Part shown: positions 9,841 through 19,850 of the stretch, one piece after another
Numbering within the stretch: position 1 is the stretch's first letter
How the letters are laid out: the number at the start of each line of letters is the position of its first letter
DNA from: Mesostigma viride
Taxonomy: Eukaryota; Streptophyta; Mesostigmatophyceae; Mesostigmatales; Mesostigmataceae
Length of the DNA stretch: 43,500 nt
Assembly: GCA_009746045.1 (NCBI GenBank)
Contig: RPFO01000016.1
Location: 609,395 to 652,894, forward strand
Reading direction: 5' to 3'
Notes under the pieces: model-generated
Databases searched by the model: none
Seen by the model: the letters and a program-made list of their open reading frames with translations, nothing else
What the model was told of the DNA's origin: nothing
Program-made: the position numbers and the translations under genes

Positions 9841-11372
9841 TTGAGCACCGAATTTAGCCGTGAATATCACAATCGACGCGTCTTTCTACGACGCACATGC
9901 TGGTATAATTTTCCGTTCGAAGCTATTATGCAATATACGATGAGCAAACGCCTCTCGACGCAACGCAGCCTGGCGGCTGCGCTCAGCAATGAAAATACGT
10001 CTGCAGCTCCGGCTGCAGCTTCGCCCACCGGCCCAGAAGGAAGCGGCGCCACTATAGCCAAGCTCTAGTGGTCGTCCCGCCCCCTGCTGAGCCCGCCTCG
10101 CCAGCAGCATCGCCTGAACCCAAGCGCAGTCGCCCTGCCGAGCCGAGCTGGGTAGAGCTCGACTTTGTCGCCGACGCCAGCCTGCCCGGCTTCCTTGACG
10201 TGTTTACACAAGCCGGGTGCGAGGAACGCATCCTGGCCTGCGTGTTTTTTGGATCGCACGCCTCGCTTCTTGAACTGTGCAAGCAGCTCTTCAGCCGAGG
10301 TCGCCTCTTTGACCCTCACCAGAATCGCGCCTCCACCTTTGACCGCTTTCCCAGCCTCCGCCGCCCCCACCTCCAGCAATTCGCCCTCTTTTCCCTCCTT
10401 GGACGCTCCATCGAGGAGCTTTGCCCCCCCAAGCCCCTCACCACCACCTTAACCGAATCCTCCATCCGCTCACTCCCGTCAAGGAGGCCCTCGAGCAGCA
10501 CGTGGCCCCCATCGCTGCAGATGTGGCGGCCCTGGGCAGCACGCTGGCTGCCGAGCTTCCGGCCCCTCCTCTCCACCATCTCCACCGCCACCTCCACCCT
10601 CCTCGCCTCCTCCACCGCCGCCACCCCCACCTCCGACGCCATCACCGCCCAGCTCCGCGACATCGACCAGCGTCTTAAGGACAACGCCATCGCTCTCGAG
10701 GTCCTGCAGAACACTGCAGGCCTCACCGCCCAGGCAGTGAAGGACATTGCCGCCAAGCCAGCCCGTGCTGGCCTGCATGGCCGGCGATGAGCACTCCTCC
10801 CATCACGACCTGGGCGGACATGCTTAAGCAGCATACCACCTCCACCACCTCCGCCGTCGCAGCCCAGCTCCAACGGCAGACGCTTGACCTCCGCGAGGAG
10901 GCCGAGCTCGCCAAGCGCAGCCTCAACGCCATACTCAAGAACTTCGACATGGAGGAAGGTGAGAACTCCGAGAAGCTTGCACGTGCGTTTGAGAGCAAAA
11001 TCCTTGCACGCATGGGCCTCCTTGGTGAGATTAAGCTAGCTGACCGCCCACCGCCTCCCCCGCGCGCGGGGTAAGGCAGGGGCGCCTCCGCTTCTTCTCA
11101 TCTTTGACAGCCCCGCGGACAAGATTTCGTTTCTCAGACCGGCCGCAAGCGGCTCGAGCACACTCCCTTCACCGTGGACGACGACTCAAGACCCTGGCGC
11201 AGCAACAACGGCGACGGGAGCTATGGCCGACGTGGTCTACCTCCAGCTCCGGCAGACCAAGGCGGGCCAGCCGGTGTACTGGAAGGGGGCGGCCATCTAC
11301 GTCGGCCACAAGCCCTGGCACGTGACCCCCTCGACCACCGCGGCCCCAGCGACTCCAGCAGCCCCCGCCTAG
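9841..11372 (+). pseudogene. L1-type retrotransposon ORF1 (coiled coil, RRM, CTD), frameshifted
   Basis: Nucleic-acid-binding ORF1 protein of an L1-like non-LTR retrotransposon, broken into at least five frames. Order: Ala/Pro-rich N-terminus (9841-10068); a region with WVELDFVADASLPGF and a Leu-rich stretch (10068-10450); a heptad-like coiled-coil part (DAITAQLRDIDQRLKDNAIA, about 10635-10750). Next comes an RRM-like core (RSLNAILKNFD, ENSEKLARAFESKIL, IKLADR, then FDSPADK/KISFL after a frame change) and a C-terminal domain (AQQQRRRELWP, then QPVYWKGAAIYVGHKPW in another frame). The ELWP and YW-G pattern is that of the ORF1p C-terminal domain. The TAG at 11370-11372 closes the last frame. 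A 178-bp family A insertion follows at 11431. Confidence 0.75.
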
Positions 11373-11430
11373 GGGAATACAGCAGCAGTAGTGTAGAATA
11401 GTTAGACAGTGGCCTTGTACATGCCCGCCT

Positions 11431-11608
11431 GCCATTACAGTAGAGGACAGCTCGGATGAGGATTACATCCCCATCTAGTGCTTAACGGTTGGGGGATGAT
11501 GCAGACGATATTTGTCTAAACTTTTGTGTAATTATTTTTCTAATGAGATTAGCATAGTACTCCGTGGCATGCCTTTGCGCATGACACGCAAGTACTTACT
11601 TACTTACT
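11431..11608 (+). mobile_element. Family A retrotransposon 3' end, 178 bp, with 13-bp target duplication
   Basis: A 5'-truncated insertion carrying the last codons of an upstream ORF (VEDSSDEDYIPI and stop), a short 3' UTR and an ACTT tetranucleotide tail. It is flanked by perfect TACATGCCCGCCT repeats at 11418-11430 and 11609-11621. The body is nearly identical to the second insertion at 13792-13975, so both are probably fairly recent copies of one family. Confidence 0.88.
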
Positions 11609-11622
11609 TACATGCCCGCCTA

Positions 11623-12098
11623 CTACAGGCACTATACCAGCTTAGGCCTAGCCTTTTTAGTCATGTACATGTGTGCCTATCATGACGAGCCACCCTCCAG
11701 ATGATGCCTAGCTTTATTTAATTATGCCGTGCCCATGCAGGGAGTTACTCTCTGCTGAGACGCCATGCCCTAGCTTCTGTATAGCTATGCTGATCTTCCC
11801 CCCCATGACAGGCTCCCCCTTAGCTGGGCATAGCTTGAAGTTCATGGGGCTGCACGTGCCCTGGTGCACCTAGAGCAAGTGTTGTTTACATTCCCACCCT
11901 TGCAGGAAGTAGCTTAGAATGTATGATAGGCCATATGCCCCTTCTCTGGGCTATGTGCTACATATACTCCCAACGGAGTTATGTTACAATTTGATCAATT
12001 CAATTCAATTCAATCATCTGGTGTGTGGCACATCATAGGCACACATGTACATGGCTAAATAATGCTATTAAAGGCATCAGCTGGTATAGTGCCTGTAG
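11623..12098. mobile_element. Foldback/MITE-like element with ~85-bp inverted arms
   Basis: The left arm starts CTACAGGCACTATACCAGCT (11623) and contains catgtacatgtgtgcctat. The right arm is its inverse, with ctggtatagtgcctgtag ending at 12098. The arms extend to about 11706 and back to about 12012. The centre holds a full-length copy of repeat family R (11700-11990). The family A insertion at 11431 landed right beside the left arm. No transposase was seen. Confidence 0.65.
11700..11990 (+). mobile_element. Repeat family R, longest copy
   Basis: A dispersed repeat of about 290 bp. It begins atgatgcctagctttattta and ends in a hairpin-forming ACTCCCAACGGAGT then tatgtt, followed here by a (CAATT)n tail. 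Other copies: 9537-9777 (-), 8936-9008 (-), 14965-15080 (+, 5' half) and 19203-19365 (+, 3' half). A conserved terminal hairpin, variable short tails and 5' truncations suggest a SINE-like or LINE 3'-end family. It encodes no protein. Confidence 0.65.
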
Positions 12099-12224
12099 GA
12101 GGTGTACATTAAACATTAAATTAAATTATAACATGCTGAAACGTGTGTAGTACTCCTACACACACCGATCTCGAATGATTTATCTAGTACCAAATCCGAA
12201 AGGCTTGCATCACTCCCCGGCCGG

Positions 12225-12365
12225 CCGTACAGGAGAACTTTTGCGGATGACTGTAGGTGTCAGTTGGCGATGCCCTAGGATCCGGAGACATCCGTCCTAT
12301 AGTCAGCAAAATTGGTGCGAGAGGTCCCCAGTTCGATTCCGGCCTAGCTGGATTCATTTGCAGAT
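12225..12365 (+). other. tRNA-like B-box relic
   Basis: The segment gcgagaggtccccagttcg plus attcc (12316-12340) resembles the variable/T-arm part of a tRNA with a B-box-like AGTTCGATTCC. The T stem has two mismatches, and no matching D arm, anticodon arm or acceptor stem could be placed upstream. It may be a decayed tRNA or the head of a tRNA-derived SINE. Confidence 0.25.
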
Positions 12366-12554
12366 CGCGTTTTTCCGCGTTTTCCGCGGACCGGCACTAA
12401 AACGCAAATGGTTGTCACCTTTGCGGCCAAATCAGAATAACATGCCTCCGTTGCCCAGGAGATCATGTAGCACATAAATTAATTCCTTGCTGGATGGGTG
12501 GGGTTGGAAGGAAGCTGCGTCATCGAACTAACCTAACTGCATAAGCTATCTAGT

Positions 12555-12731
12555 CTAGAAAATCCAAACTACACTACTCAGCAAAACGCCGGCCCCGGCC
12601 TTCCTCTTGGGGTGGGGTGGCTTGCCCACAGCGGCTGGCGTGTGAGCCTTGACAATCTTCTGCCACCAATTGTCGATTGTTCTGTATGGCAGTCCAAAGT
12701 TAAGGGAGAGGGAGTGGATGCGGTGTTCAAA
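12555..12731 (-). pseudogene. Transposase-like HTH fragment (doubtful)
   Basis: A minus-strand open frame of 58 codons without ATG reads LSLNFGLPYRTIDNWWQKIV followed by a Pro/Lys-rich tail and a stop. The FGLPYRTIDNWWQK part looks like a helix-turn-helix of the kind found at transposase N-termini. A second minus frame at 12800-12979 begins MPRISAEISRQRRIAFVV and could be the start of the same broken protein, with stops between them. The family is not identified. Confidence 0.3.
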
Positions 12732-13007
12732 CTGAGCTGGGACCGACCACTAGGTCGACCAGCAACATCTGGGGGTAGTTCATGGCAGGTTTACCTAGCT
12801 AGCTTCCTAGGAATGTCCTTGGGCCTAGGCCAGGTCAAGATATGCCGCCCTGGTTGGCCAAGCCGCTGGGGGCCGGCCAGACCAAGGGCGGTGTCGACCT
12901 GGCTGGTGCGAGCAAGATGTACTACAAATGCTATCCTACGCTGCCGGCTAATCTCGGCCGAAATACGAGGCATCCCCTGATACAAAGACTCTAGCTAATG
13001 ACCTATG

Positions 13008-13046
13008 ACTCCCCAACGGGAGCACGAGTCTAATTAATTAATTAAT
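13008..13046 (+). mobile_element. 39-bp retroelement 3' end with 12-bp target duplication
   Basis: The same hairpin (CTCCCCAACGGGAG) plus TAATTAAT tail as at 9068-9118. It is flanked by TAATGACCTATG at 12996-13007 and 13047-13058. The overlap of the tail with the TAAT of the repeat leaves the exact edge uncertain by up to 4 bp. Confidence 0.75.
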
Positions 13047-13259
13047 TAATGACCTATGCTTGGAAAACTGACCCTACATTCACCTGACCTGTCGGAGCAT
13101 CCTGTAAACCGCGCAGTCTAGCTTAGCCGCCAGTGTGGAGGCGTAGTACATGTATACAAGGCCACGGTGGCTAGGCCTGCATGATTAAATATCTACCCCG
13201 CAAGTATACTTCTGTATTCTCCTAACTGAGCTGGGGCGTCTGGAGGTGCTGGGGCCGCG

Positions 13260-14780
13260 GCCGGGTTGCTTGCCAACAAGGCTTGTGGCTAACGTAGATG
13301 GCCGCCCCCATCCAGTACACCGGCTTCCCCGCCGCGGTCTGCCGGAGCTGGACGTAGGTCAGCCATAGCTCCCGTCGCCGTTGTTGCTGCGCTGAGGGTC
13401 AAGTCGTCCTCCAGGGTGAAGTGAGTCGTCTCGAGCCGCTTGCGGCGTCTGAGAAAGGAAATCTTGTCTGCCGGGCTCTCAAAGATGATAAGAAGCGGAG
13501 GCGCCCCGGCCTTACCCCGCGAGCGGGGAAGGCAGTGGGTGGCCAGCTTGATCTTGCACCATTGAGGCCCATGCGACTGCTTGAAGATGCAGGGCTTCTG
13601 GGACTATCCGTACTCCGCGCCCGCATGATTGACAAGAAGAAATGGGCTGCCATCTGCGATAAGCACCTTCCCGAGGGGTATGCTCCTGTTTTCTCCCCAC
13701 GGGCCCCGCGGCCCGTTGCTAGCCAGCCGGGGTAGAAGTCCGCAGGTGGAGGTTATTGGTCCTGAGGATAGCCGCTACACTACCGCCTCGTCTGCCATTA
13801 CAGTAGAGGACAGCTCGGATGAGGATTACATCCCCATCTAGTGCTTAACGGTTGGGGGATGATGCAGACGATATTTGTTTAAACTTTTGTGTAATTATTT
13901 TTCTAATGAGATTAGCATAGTACTCCGTGGCATGCCTTGCGCATGACACGCAAGTACTTACTTACTTACTTACTTGCCCATGCGACCAAGGATTTCTCTC
14001 TCAAACGCCTGTGCAAGCTTCTCGTAGAATTCTCACCTTCCACCACATGTGTCGAAGTTCTCGACGATGACGTTGAGGCTGCGCTTGGCATGCAAGCTCG
14101 GCCTCCTCGCGGAGGTCGAGCGTCTGCTTCTGGAGCGGTGCTGCGACGGCGGAGGTGGTGCATGGAGGTGGTGTGGTGCTTGAGCATGTCCCGGCGGCGC
14201 CAAGGTCTGGGTGGGAGGAGCATCGCCAGCCAGGCCAGCGGCTGCATGGCCATCTTGGCTGCAATGTCCTTCACCGCGCCTGGGCGGTGAGGCCTGCGGT
14301 GTTTTGCGGTGTCCAAATGGCGGGGAGCTCAGCAGCCAGCGTGCGGCCCACAGCTGCCACGTACATCTGCAGCTAGGGGCGTCACGTGCTGTGAGATCGA
14401 TGGCTTCTTGAAGGTGGAGGAGGAAGGTGGATTCTGTCAAGGGGGAGGGGACCCAGAGGTCTTCGGCAGAGCGCTGAAGGATGGTAAAGAGGGCGGCGAG
14501 CTGCTAGGCGCAGTCGGGAACAGCCGGGCAGGCGGTCAGGTCCGCGGTGGGACTTTAACCGGCCGTCAGGTCCATTGCGGAGGCGATTATATGGTCAAGG
14601 AGGCGCTGGCACAGGTCAAGGAGGGAGGCGTACGACCCATAAAACACGAGCTCCAGTATCTTGATGGGTGGCATGTCGAAATAGCTGGGTCTGTTGACGT
14701 CAAAGGCATGGAAAATAACCTGTCGACATCAAAGTCGCGCTCAGACCAGCTAGGTTTGGCTGGGCGGCTGCGCTAGGGTT
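13260..14780 (-). pseudogene. L1-type ORF1, second copy, split by a family A insertion
   Basis: The minus strand parallels the 10.1-11.3 kb copy. The N-terminal region matches weakly (14300-14780, many stops). The linker with KRSLNVIVENFD and the RRM start lie at 13987-14300. The coding line is then cut by the 398-bp insertion at 13578-13975. It resumes at 13560 with KIKLATHCLPRSRGKAGAPP, IIFESPADKISFLRRRKRLE and a frameshifted AQQQRRRELW / QLRQTAAGKPVYWMGAA. Rejoining shows that the insertion site lies inside the RRM. The copy is dead because of stops, frameshifts and the insertion. Confidence 0.75.
13578..13975 (+). mobile_element. Family A retrotransposon 3' end, 398 bp, nested in ORF1 copy 2
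   Basis: The insertion has an 11-bp target duplication GCCCATGCGAC at 13567-13577 and 13976-13986 and an (ACTT)n tail. It encodes the tail of a longer protein: one frame reads GLLGLSVLRARMIDKKKW and HLPEGYAPVF, another ends VEDSSDEDYIPI at 13841, so at least one frameshift exists. The 3' UTR blocks (gttgggggatgatgcagacg, taatgagattagca, gtggcatgcc) define family A. The parent ORF, possibly the end of ORF2, is not in this window. Confidence 0.88.
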
Positions 14781-14964
14781 GGGATTCAACCCTATATGAT
14801 TATTATTCAACGGGCTATACACAACGAGGAGGGCGCCCTAGCTAGCTTTTCTCACTGCCATGCACAAGCTAGTGGGCCGCCACAGAGTGCTCTCTCCACC
14901 TAGCATGCATGCAGTGCCGGGGCGCAACACTAGCTGTCCACGGGTGCAATACAAACATGCAATA

Positions 14965-15080
14965 CCATGCAGTGCCCATGCAGGGAGTCACTCTCTGCTG
15001 AGAAGCCATGCCCTAGCTCTTGTATAGCCATGATGATCTTCCCCCACATGACATGCTTCCCCTTAGCTGGGCATAGCGTG
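14965..15080 (+). mobile_element. Repeat family R, 5' half
   Basis: Matches 11737-11835 over cccatgcagggagt, actctctgctgaga, gccatgccctagct and cccttagctgggcatagc. It is joined directly to the third ORF1 fragment. Confidence 0.6.
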
Positions 15081-15082
15081 AT

Positions 15083-15281
15083 AGATCATGAGGGTCGCAA
15101 GCGGTTGCACGACCTCACCTGGACGCTGGATGACGACCTCACCCCCGCTCAGCAACAGCAGCGACGCGACCTGTGGCCGGAATACCTCCGCCATAAGCAG
15201 GACCCCCAGAAGCCCAAGGTGTACTGGAGGGGCGGGGACCTGATGATCAACCACAAGATGTGGACGCCCCCAGCGGGCTAG
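15083..15281 (+). pseudogene. L1-type ORF1, C-terminal domain fragment (third copy)
   Basis: An open frame with GRKRLHDLTWTLDDDLTPAQ, then QQRRDLWPEY and PKVYWRGGDLMINHK, ending TAG at 15279-15281. This is the best-preserved version of the ORF1p C-terminal domain: the DDLTP, RRDLWP and YWRG pattern matches the two longer copies once their frameshifts are allowed for. The upstream RRM is missing. Protein similarity to copies 1 and 2 is only partial, so several ORF1 lineages are present. Confidence 0.65.
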
Positions 15282-15360
15282 AATAGCAATAGCCCTAGCT
15301 TGTAACCATTGGCGTCACTGCCGCTAAGGCAGCCATGCCTAGCTGTGCCAACACACCTAG

Positions 15361-17118
15361 TGTCCAAAAACCAAATGTCCTCATTTGAGGACATAGTCCT
15401 CGTTTGAGACGGGGGGGGTCAGGGGCGCTGCTTTGGCGCCAAATTTGGTCCTAGGGTCACTTGGTGGGTTTTGGCGCGAAACTGGGATAGGTACTGAGCG
15501 CGCCAAGCCCCTGGGGTCGACAGGGGTCGACCGTACCTGGAAAATATGAGGCGACGAAAAGTACCTACAATAGCAAGAACATCGCAATGCAATCGAGTGT
15601 TTTGTCGAGTGGCGGCTATGGGGTCGTGCCAGTTCCGAGGCTTGCCTGAATGTTATAGGGCATTATTTTGCCCCGGACGAAGACAGCATTTTAGATCGTC
15701 ATCTAGTGATTTCGAAGATGCTATTCTTCACGTGCAGGTGCTTTGTATATGTCGAAAATTTTGTTCATGAACGGATTTTGGCATTGTTGAAGAAAATCTG
15801 AGAGCTACGTAGATCGCATGATAGGTCAGTTCGCAGTTCGGTTTTACAATTTCTTTTTCCGCCCAGGCGCTGCGGATATCGCGAGTATGGGTTATGGTAC
15901 GCTTCTGGGCTTATGGGCGACATGGGGAGAAGAGGGACCTGGGCAGTTGCATGCGTCAAAGAGTCTCTATTTTTTCGTCGTGATGTCGCAGTCGCGCCTG
16001 GCGAAAACCAGGGCGAGCGCGAGCCATATTTTTCTTTTGCCGCAAGGCTTGGTGCTTCCCACGCGTCACCGTCCTTTAATATATATTTCTTGAGCTGGCC
16101 CGCGCAGCTGGCGGCCTGGGCGCACGTAAAGAACAAGGATCCGACTGTCATTCTCAACCGCATCGTTCTAAGTAAGCGTGTTAAGCGGATTGTAACCTAT
16201 AACTCCCGCAGACGTGATAATTCCGGTTGCTTTCAATGCCCAACTTCGTGGTTTTGATTACGTTTATGTCCGGGGAATAACGGAAGTTTGCTGGGCGGTA
16301 CTTTCTTTTCCCGTTGCGTCACTGAAAAGGTAAACGGCCTTGCGTTATCAAAACAGCAGCAAGTAGAAGTCGCTGTGCTTAATTGCGATGTGGTAGTTTG
16401 ATTCAACACATATACTGCCTTGTTGCTGAGAAGTTTTTCAAGGCTTGCTGGTATGTTGCCCATATGTTTCTAATGCTTCAACTCATGTCCAAGTGATCAA
16501 GACTGGCTTAGAAACTTGAGCTTGTCATGTTTACATTGTGCTTGTGTTACAACTTGTGCCTCTTTGCAGTATATGTTTCATATATAACGTAAGGGTTCAA
16601 CATCATGGTTTAGCACCGTGGTGGCAGCCGAGCCTCTACTAACGATCATGGACCTAACCTTGGCAAGTATTTTCATCATATTTCACTCTTTGGACTGAGC
16701 TAGCTTTACACCTGCTGTTTGGCCTCCACCATGGTCCCTGGCTGCCAGTTACATTTTGTGCCCCCCCCTGGCAGGCTGCAGGGTCAAGGACTGCGAGGGT
16801 GTAACATAGACATGTTGTGGGCACCGTGGGTGCATTTTCAGGACCAGCCATGACCTGGCCATGCCTTCTTTCTTGGCATATTGTTGACTTGAGTGCTATT
16901 TGGTCACTCGCGTAGCGACCCCCCTGCATTCATAAATCGTAAACAATTATACAATGAGCATATTTCATGGATGTTAAGGATTGCAACTCTTGAACATATC
17001 ATAAATGAACATGGTTCCATGCCGTACCCATGGATATGTTGAAATGTGTGAGTTATTACAAATGGTATCCATCCTTAAAAATGTCCTCATTTGAGGACAT
17101 TTTCTTGGTGATTAGACA
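15361..17118. mobile_element. TIR DNA element 1, 1.76 kb, non-autonomous
   Basis: The left end starts TGTCCAAAAACCAAATGTCC and the right end, read inverted, TGTCTAATCACCAAGAAAA then TGTCC. Both arms run into the palindrome ATGTCCTCA/TGAGGACAT. A CTAG occurs directly outside each end (15357-15360 and 17119-17122), so a 4-bp target duplication is likely. The interior has no transposase-like frame longer than about 130 codons. A short + stretch (LAAWAHVKNKDPTVILNR, about 16107-16165, with a GTAAGC after it) could be a leftover exon. Confidence 0.7.
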
Positions 17119-17389
17119 CTAGTCACGTGCCGCCAACGCACGGTACACAACCAGCCATAGCCTTAGCCTAGTCCTAGTACAGCCATGCTACGCCCTGGCT
17201 ATGTTCAGATTACTTGCCCACGCTCCTTGCTATGATATGCTCACATGGGTCTTATTGCACCCACAGTTTGCCGGATCGTTAGCCTGTCCTTTTCGCTAGC
17301 CGCGCCCGATTGCAGCTGTGGCATGCCTTTGGCATGAAGGAGACTGGGGGTCTCTGCCCTTTCTCCTGTAGTGCACACACAGGGATTAA

Positions 17390-17432
17390 AAGCACTTCGG
17401 TGCTCCGTGACTCCCCAACGGGAGCACGAGTC
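17390..17432 (+). mobile_element. Retroelement 3' hairpin end, split by TIR element 2
   Basis: The same gtgactccccaacgggagca / cgagtc 3' end as at 9068-9118. Its TAAT tail is interrupted by TIR element 2 and continues on the far side at 19178-19201 as repeated TTAA. Confidence 0.65.
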
Positions 17433-17434
17433 TA

Positions 17435-19177
17435 ACCCGTGTTTTTTTAATTAGAACGCGATATATCGCGTTGTAAGCTTTTTTTAGAACGCGTATAGCA
17501 CCTAAGGAAAATTTTTTTTCATGGTCATGTATATACTTTCCTGAAAGCCCATAAATCAAAGGATTTTTTGAGCTACTCAGACCTACAAAATGCTTATTCA
17601 TTAGAGAGATACACTGGTTTGAATACAGGGGGGTCTGACCATGACCGCGATTTCTTGACCCTAGGTCACAAGTCATGTGCTTATTCACAAATGGTTCATG
17701 AAAAAAATCTGGCTTCTTGCACGAGCTATGGGCAACATATGCAGGCTCTGTGAAACAAAACTCAGGCCCATTGGGCCACTGGAGCTATTTTTCATTAGCA
17801 TCACAATTACAACGCAGTACAACGCAGTGGGAAACATGAGAGCCCTTGACAACATTACGCAACGACCCGAGCCCCATAAACGGGGCCATAGTGAGCTTGG
17901 AGGGTCAAAACGTTGAAAATAGGTGTTGTATAAGTTATACTGCATCAAACATGCATCAAACATCATGACTGGATGACCTAATATGACTGAATCAGGCAGC
18001 CATAGCCAAAGCATCATCCACTCTCACAACGTGTTGAGCACATGCCTCGTGGGAATGGAGGTGCTGGGTTTTCATTCCATAACGCGTGCAATACTGAAAG
18101 AAAGAGGCACGTGTAATGCAAGGCTTGGATAGGTTGAGTGATCCATGAGCTAACATGCAGGCAAAGATGACGCTGGAATGCATGCTATCAAATGGTGGCA
18201 AGATGCTAACAACACATGATTATACACCATGATTATGGGCACCCAGCTGATCTTCTTGCACAATCAACGCAGTATAAACCATCAACATCCAATCCTCACG
18301 ATATATGCACGGCTTGACGACGTATACAGCACCTATATACTGCACAACTGCAACCTGCTATGGCTGACATGCAAGCAACGTCGAGTAGGATGGCGGTCTT
18401 AGAGAGGCTGGGCAGAGGTCGGTAGAAATAAGTGGAAAACTGGCAGAAACTAGGTAGAAACACGATATACTTACGCCTGCAAGCACTATTGAGCCGGTGG
18501 CAGAGGCCATTTCCAGGAAAATACAGCATACCGTGGCAATAGCCACGGTCACGCCTTACGCTATTTGCAGGCACCATCATGCCCAGAGCTACCCAATAAA
18601 AGTCTGCACAAATCTCGGTTTAGCCGAGAGTCCGGGCGTTCGGAATGAATAAACATGTGTTAAGAAGTCGAAACACCATGGAAATACCAAGCATGCATGG
18701 TGCAGCAGCAGACCCGAGTCTTGACGTAATAATATGTATGCCGGTTTCCAGGGTTTCCGCATGAAAGTTGGGTGAGAAACTGGAAAAAACTACGTTTCCT
18801 TTGCCCCAGTACCTCAACAAACTCGTAGAAACCTAATTATCAACCTTTGAACGCATCATCATGGTCGTGCTACCCAACAGCCACTGAAATTCGCGCGAAA
18901 ACTGGCGAGATCTACCTGCCGCCATCGCCGTCGTCTTCACCTTCGTCCCGCGAAAATGCCTGATTTCAGTGGTACATATTTGTTTGCAGCTGTCACAAAA
19001 AAAATACCAAAAATACCAGGATTTTTTCTTGAATTCTATGAGATGTTTCTGACCTATCTTGAAAGTTTCAGACCAAAAATCGCATGTTTAATAGGTTTGC
19101 CACGTGTCAGATTACAACGCGATACATCGCGTTCTAACCCTACAACGCGATGTATCGCGTTGTAAAAAAACACGGGT
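17435..19177. mobile_element. TIR DNA element 2, 1.74 kb, TA target, non-autonomous
   Basis: The ends ACCCGTGTTTTTTT and AAAAAAACACGGGT are perfectly inverted and flanked by TA on both sides, as for Tc1/mariner-type insertion. Behind the TIRs lie palindromes of the form AACGCGATRTATCGCGTT (one at 17455-17472, two at 19117-19160), possible transposase-binding sites. No transposase frame was found (longest about 110 codons). It inserted into the TAAT tail of an older retroelement. Confidence 0.78.
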
Positions 19178-19202
19178 TAATTAATTAATTAATTAATTAA
19201 TG

Positions 19203-19365
19203 AGGGTGCAGCCTGGGCCCTGGTGCACCTAGAGTGCTCAAGGGTAGCTTACATTCCCACCCTTGCATGAAGTAGCCCAGAATGTATTAAAAGCCATATG
19301 CCCCTTCTCAGGGATATGTGCTACATTTACTCCCAACGGAGTTATGTTCCTAATTAATTAATTAA
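19203..19365 (+). mobile_element. Repeat family R, 3' half
   Basis: Matches 11853-11985: ccctggtgcacctagag, cattcccacccttgca, agaatgtat, ccatatgccccttctc and actcccaacggagttatgtt, ending in a TAATTAAT tail at 19350-19366. Confidence 0.7.
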
Positions 19366-19379
19366 TACCATAAGTACGT

Positions 19380-19850
19380 TGTACTGCGCATTGTACGTAC
19401 TTCTGATGCATATGAAAGATAGCTGCAGTGCTCACTTGGCCGTATATGGCCCTAAGTTTTGTGCCACACAGTCTTCATATCAAGGAGACATATCGACCAA
19501 CCTTGAGTCTACATATGCTCTGATTTGGCACATAGCAGATACATATGTTGCCCATATATATCTCGCGCAAAATGCCAGATTATTTTTACGGAGCCATTTG
19601 TGAATAAGCGCATGAGTTGTCACCTGGGGTCATGAAATCACGGTCATGACCAGACCCCCCTGTGCTCAAACCATTATATCTCTTCATTGCATCAGTATCT
19701 GGTAGGTCTCAATAGCTAAGAAAAAAACTGTGAACCATGGGCTTTCTGGAGAGCATGAACATGTCCATGAAAAAAAAAACCTATGATGTGCCATACTCGT
19801 TCTACAAATAGCTTACAACGCGATGAAAAAAAAAAAAAAACGGGGTAATG
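19380..19850 (-). mobile_element. Second, truncated copy of TIR element 2
   Basis: On the minus strand the left end (CCCCGT then a long T run, ATCGCGTTGTAAGC) and the following about 330 bp parallel 17435-17760. Shared blocks include ggggggtctg, catgacc and gcttattcacaaatgg. The far end and right TIR are missing. Orientation is opposite to the first copy. Confidence 0.65.
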
